Below are positions 17,624 to 18,952 of a DNA stretch of 18,952 nt, piece by piece. A program made the position numbers and the translations under genes. How positions within the stretch are numbered: position 1 is the first letter of the stretch; each line of letters starts with the position of its first letter. The DNA is from Holtermannia corniformis (lineage: Eukaryota; Basidiomycota; Tremellomycetes; Holtermanniales), in contig BCIJ01000054.1 in the NCBI GenBank assembly GCA_001599935.1, positions 1 through 18,952 on the forward strand. The letters are read 5' to 3'. A model generated the notes under the pieces. That model was given only the letters and a program-made list of their open reading frames with translations, did not search any database and had not been told where the DNA came from.

Positions 17624-18736
17624 ATGTCTGTCTACTCCTACAGCAACTTTACTGGCTACGGGCCTACGCTCGCATCACCTGGTCCATCAGACCGTCCGTC
17701 CACCCACCAGTCCAGTCTGTTCGGGCGCGAACACACACCCTTCGGTGAAGACTATGTGCGCGCAGAGCCAGACCCAGAGCCGCGCGAACCTGTACTGGCA
17801 GAGCAGTACCATCCCGAGACGAACATCTTGGCGATATTCTGTGAGTAGTGCGCGGTCTCAGTGCGAACTGACGCAAGCAGCCAATACCAAGCGTACAGAG
17901 CTGCCGCTGGTGCGGTTCAAGGCGCTGGACAAGCTGGGGCTTGCGTACCATCCTGGCATCCGCACCATCATCTGCGTGGAGTGCGGCATCGGCCTGCGCG
18001 CAATCCGCAGCTTGATCAAAGATCACCTGGTTGATCACCACCCCCGCAACGAATACATGCCGAACTGCAAGAGGGTCCACCGCGTTGTTACGCTCCTCAA
18101 GCTGTATGCGCGCAAGCGATCCCACCCTGCCATTCCTGTGGGCGACAACCTGATCAAGCCACTTGACGGGCTCAAGGTCCAGTACGGGCTACTGTGCGAC
18201 TGCTGCCGGTGCGTACTAGAAATTGCGGCTACCTTGCTAACGGCCGCAGCTTTGTCTGCCGACCCGAGGACAAACCGCTCATGGTCTGGCACATCACGCA
18301 GCGTCATCCTGGCCAGCCACGGGATGGGTTCCAGTACGACATCCCGTACCAGATCATCTTCGAGACAGGCCGCAGGGTTGCGTTCGAGGTGGAAGACCTG
18401 CGGCCAACCCGTCCTGCTGGTCAGCTGCGGTTGGCCATCCAGGCGAACGAAGCCAGGCAGGCTGCCGAAGCTGCAGCCAGGGAGGCCGAATGCGGAACCC
18501 AGCCACCAACCTCGCCGCTCACCTCCCTACCTTCGTCACCCACTGCGGTCCCGCCCGAATCACCCACTGTTGTCCCGTCGCAAGTCTGTTCGTCCACCGA
18601 ACGAGACTATTTTTCAGCGCGCTCGCGCACGCCAGTGATCATTGACCCAGTGTCAATTCAGCTGTCACTGCAGCAATCATCCGTACTGCCATCCATCATC
18701 CCGTCCACTCCGCAGTCGCTGTCTCCAGAGCTGTAG
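17624..18736 (+). CDS. OrsD/DUF3505-like double zinc-finger protein
   Basis: Exons are 17624-17840, 17881-18208 and 18250-18736, giving 343 aa; introns are 40 and 41 nt with CTGAC and CTAAC branch sites. The fold pattern matches DUF3505 (named after OrsD of the orsellinic-acid cluster). LGLAYHPGIRTIICVECGIG opens a first finger with C104, C107, H121 and H125/126. After a helical linker, YGLLCDCCRFVCRPEDKP opens a second with C178, C181, H196 and H201. The C-terminus has an Ala/Glu-rich helix (NEARQAAEAAAREAE) and a long Pro/Ser/Thr-rich tail, probably disordered. These proteins often sit in variable or mobile regions of fungal genomes; biochemical role unknown. This copy is shorter than the large multi-domain relatives. 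Start is the ATG at 17624; upstream frame is open but has no ATG. It neighbours repeats on the left. Confidence 0.8.
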
Positions 18737-18952
18737 TTATAATATGCATGCAATCATATAGACTCAATCATTACGGACGTCAGCTGTGCCACATTAANCC
18801 TCCNCCTGACACGTGACTGCAGGTTTGAACCCGCCGAAGACTGCGCTGTCCTTGTCTACCTCGTACGACCGTCCACCTCGTACGACCACTCTGCACGTCC
18901 AGCCCGCTGTCCAGACCTGCACGGACAGCGCACAGGCAATCACTGGCAATGC
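18737..18952. other. Window end: non-coding tail with ambiguous bases
   Basis: No gene supported. N is present at 18797 and 18804. CCTGAC...CTGCAG at about 18805-18822 resembles a 3' splice site, so an exon of a further gene could begin here. ACCTCGTACGACC occurs twice (18858-18870 and 18875-18887), a 17-nt tandem. Confidence 0.45.

Noticed and set aside
17664..18125. 153-codon minus-strand ORF opposite the OrsD-like gene
   Set aside because: It overlaps two zinc-finger exons and an intron on the other strand; no family motif.
1..18952. tRNA, rRNA or snRNA genes
   Set aside because: I scanned by eye for tRNA arm motifs (GTTCGANNC-like) and conserved rRNA segments and saw none; a covariance-model search would be decisive.

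Overview
This window looks like nuclear DNA of a basidiomycete fungus, probably yeast-like or smut/rust-like; that placement is inference. The signs are GC-rich coding sequence, genes packed 100-200 bp apart, and many very short spliceosomal introns (mostly 33-43 nt). These introns have GTGAGT/GTRNGT-type donors, a near-invariant CTGAC/CTAAC/CTCAC branch site about 10 nt before the acceptor, and NAG acceptors. All gene models below were spliced by eye. Reading frame and family motifs continued across each junction in the intact genes.

Positions 1-9245 are a conserved housekeeping block: the 3' part of COX15 (heme A synthase), VMS1 (ANKZF1-type ribosome-quality-control hydrolase), ATG6 (Beclin) on the minus strand, a DCAF11/LEC14B-type WD40 protein, and a DUF1776-like Rossmann protein. 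VMS1 and ATG6 converge with only 9 nt between their stop codons. ATG6 and DCAF11 diverge from a 173-bp shared promoter. DCAF11 has a 9-nt microexon.

Positions 9246-11583 hold two tandem genes for a small cysteine-cluster family with Zn2Cys6-like spacing. The first is intact, has a TATA box with an inverted repeat upstream, and uses a GC-AG intron. The second is a diverged copy that has lost the first cysteine.

Positions 11584-15283 hold two decayed minus-strand monooxygenase genes. One is a Baeyer-Villiger-type flavin monooxygenase with frameshifts and a premature stop. The other is an NtaA-type FMN-dependent monooxygenase that lacks its N-terminal part and is frameshifted. Together they look like a dead catabolic or secondary-metabolism gene pair.

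Positions 15284-17623 have no gene I can support, but three families of repeats: three copies of a 140-bp unit rich in CACGTG, a cluster of GCGGCGTCAC-like motifs, and a 309-bp direct tandem duplication with hairpins. Next comes an OrsD/DUF3505-like double zinc-finger gene (17624-18736). The end of the window contains two ambiguous bases. The right-hand 3.6 kb looks like accessory, possibly mobile-element-derived DNA next to the housekeeping block.
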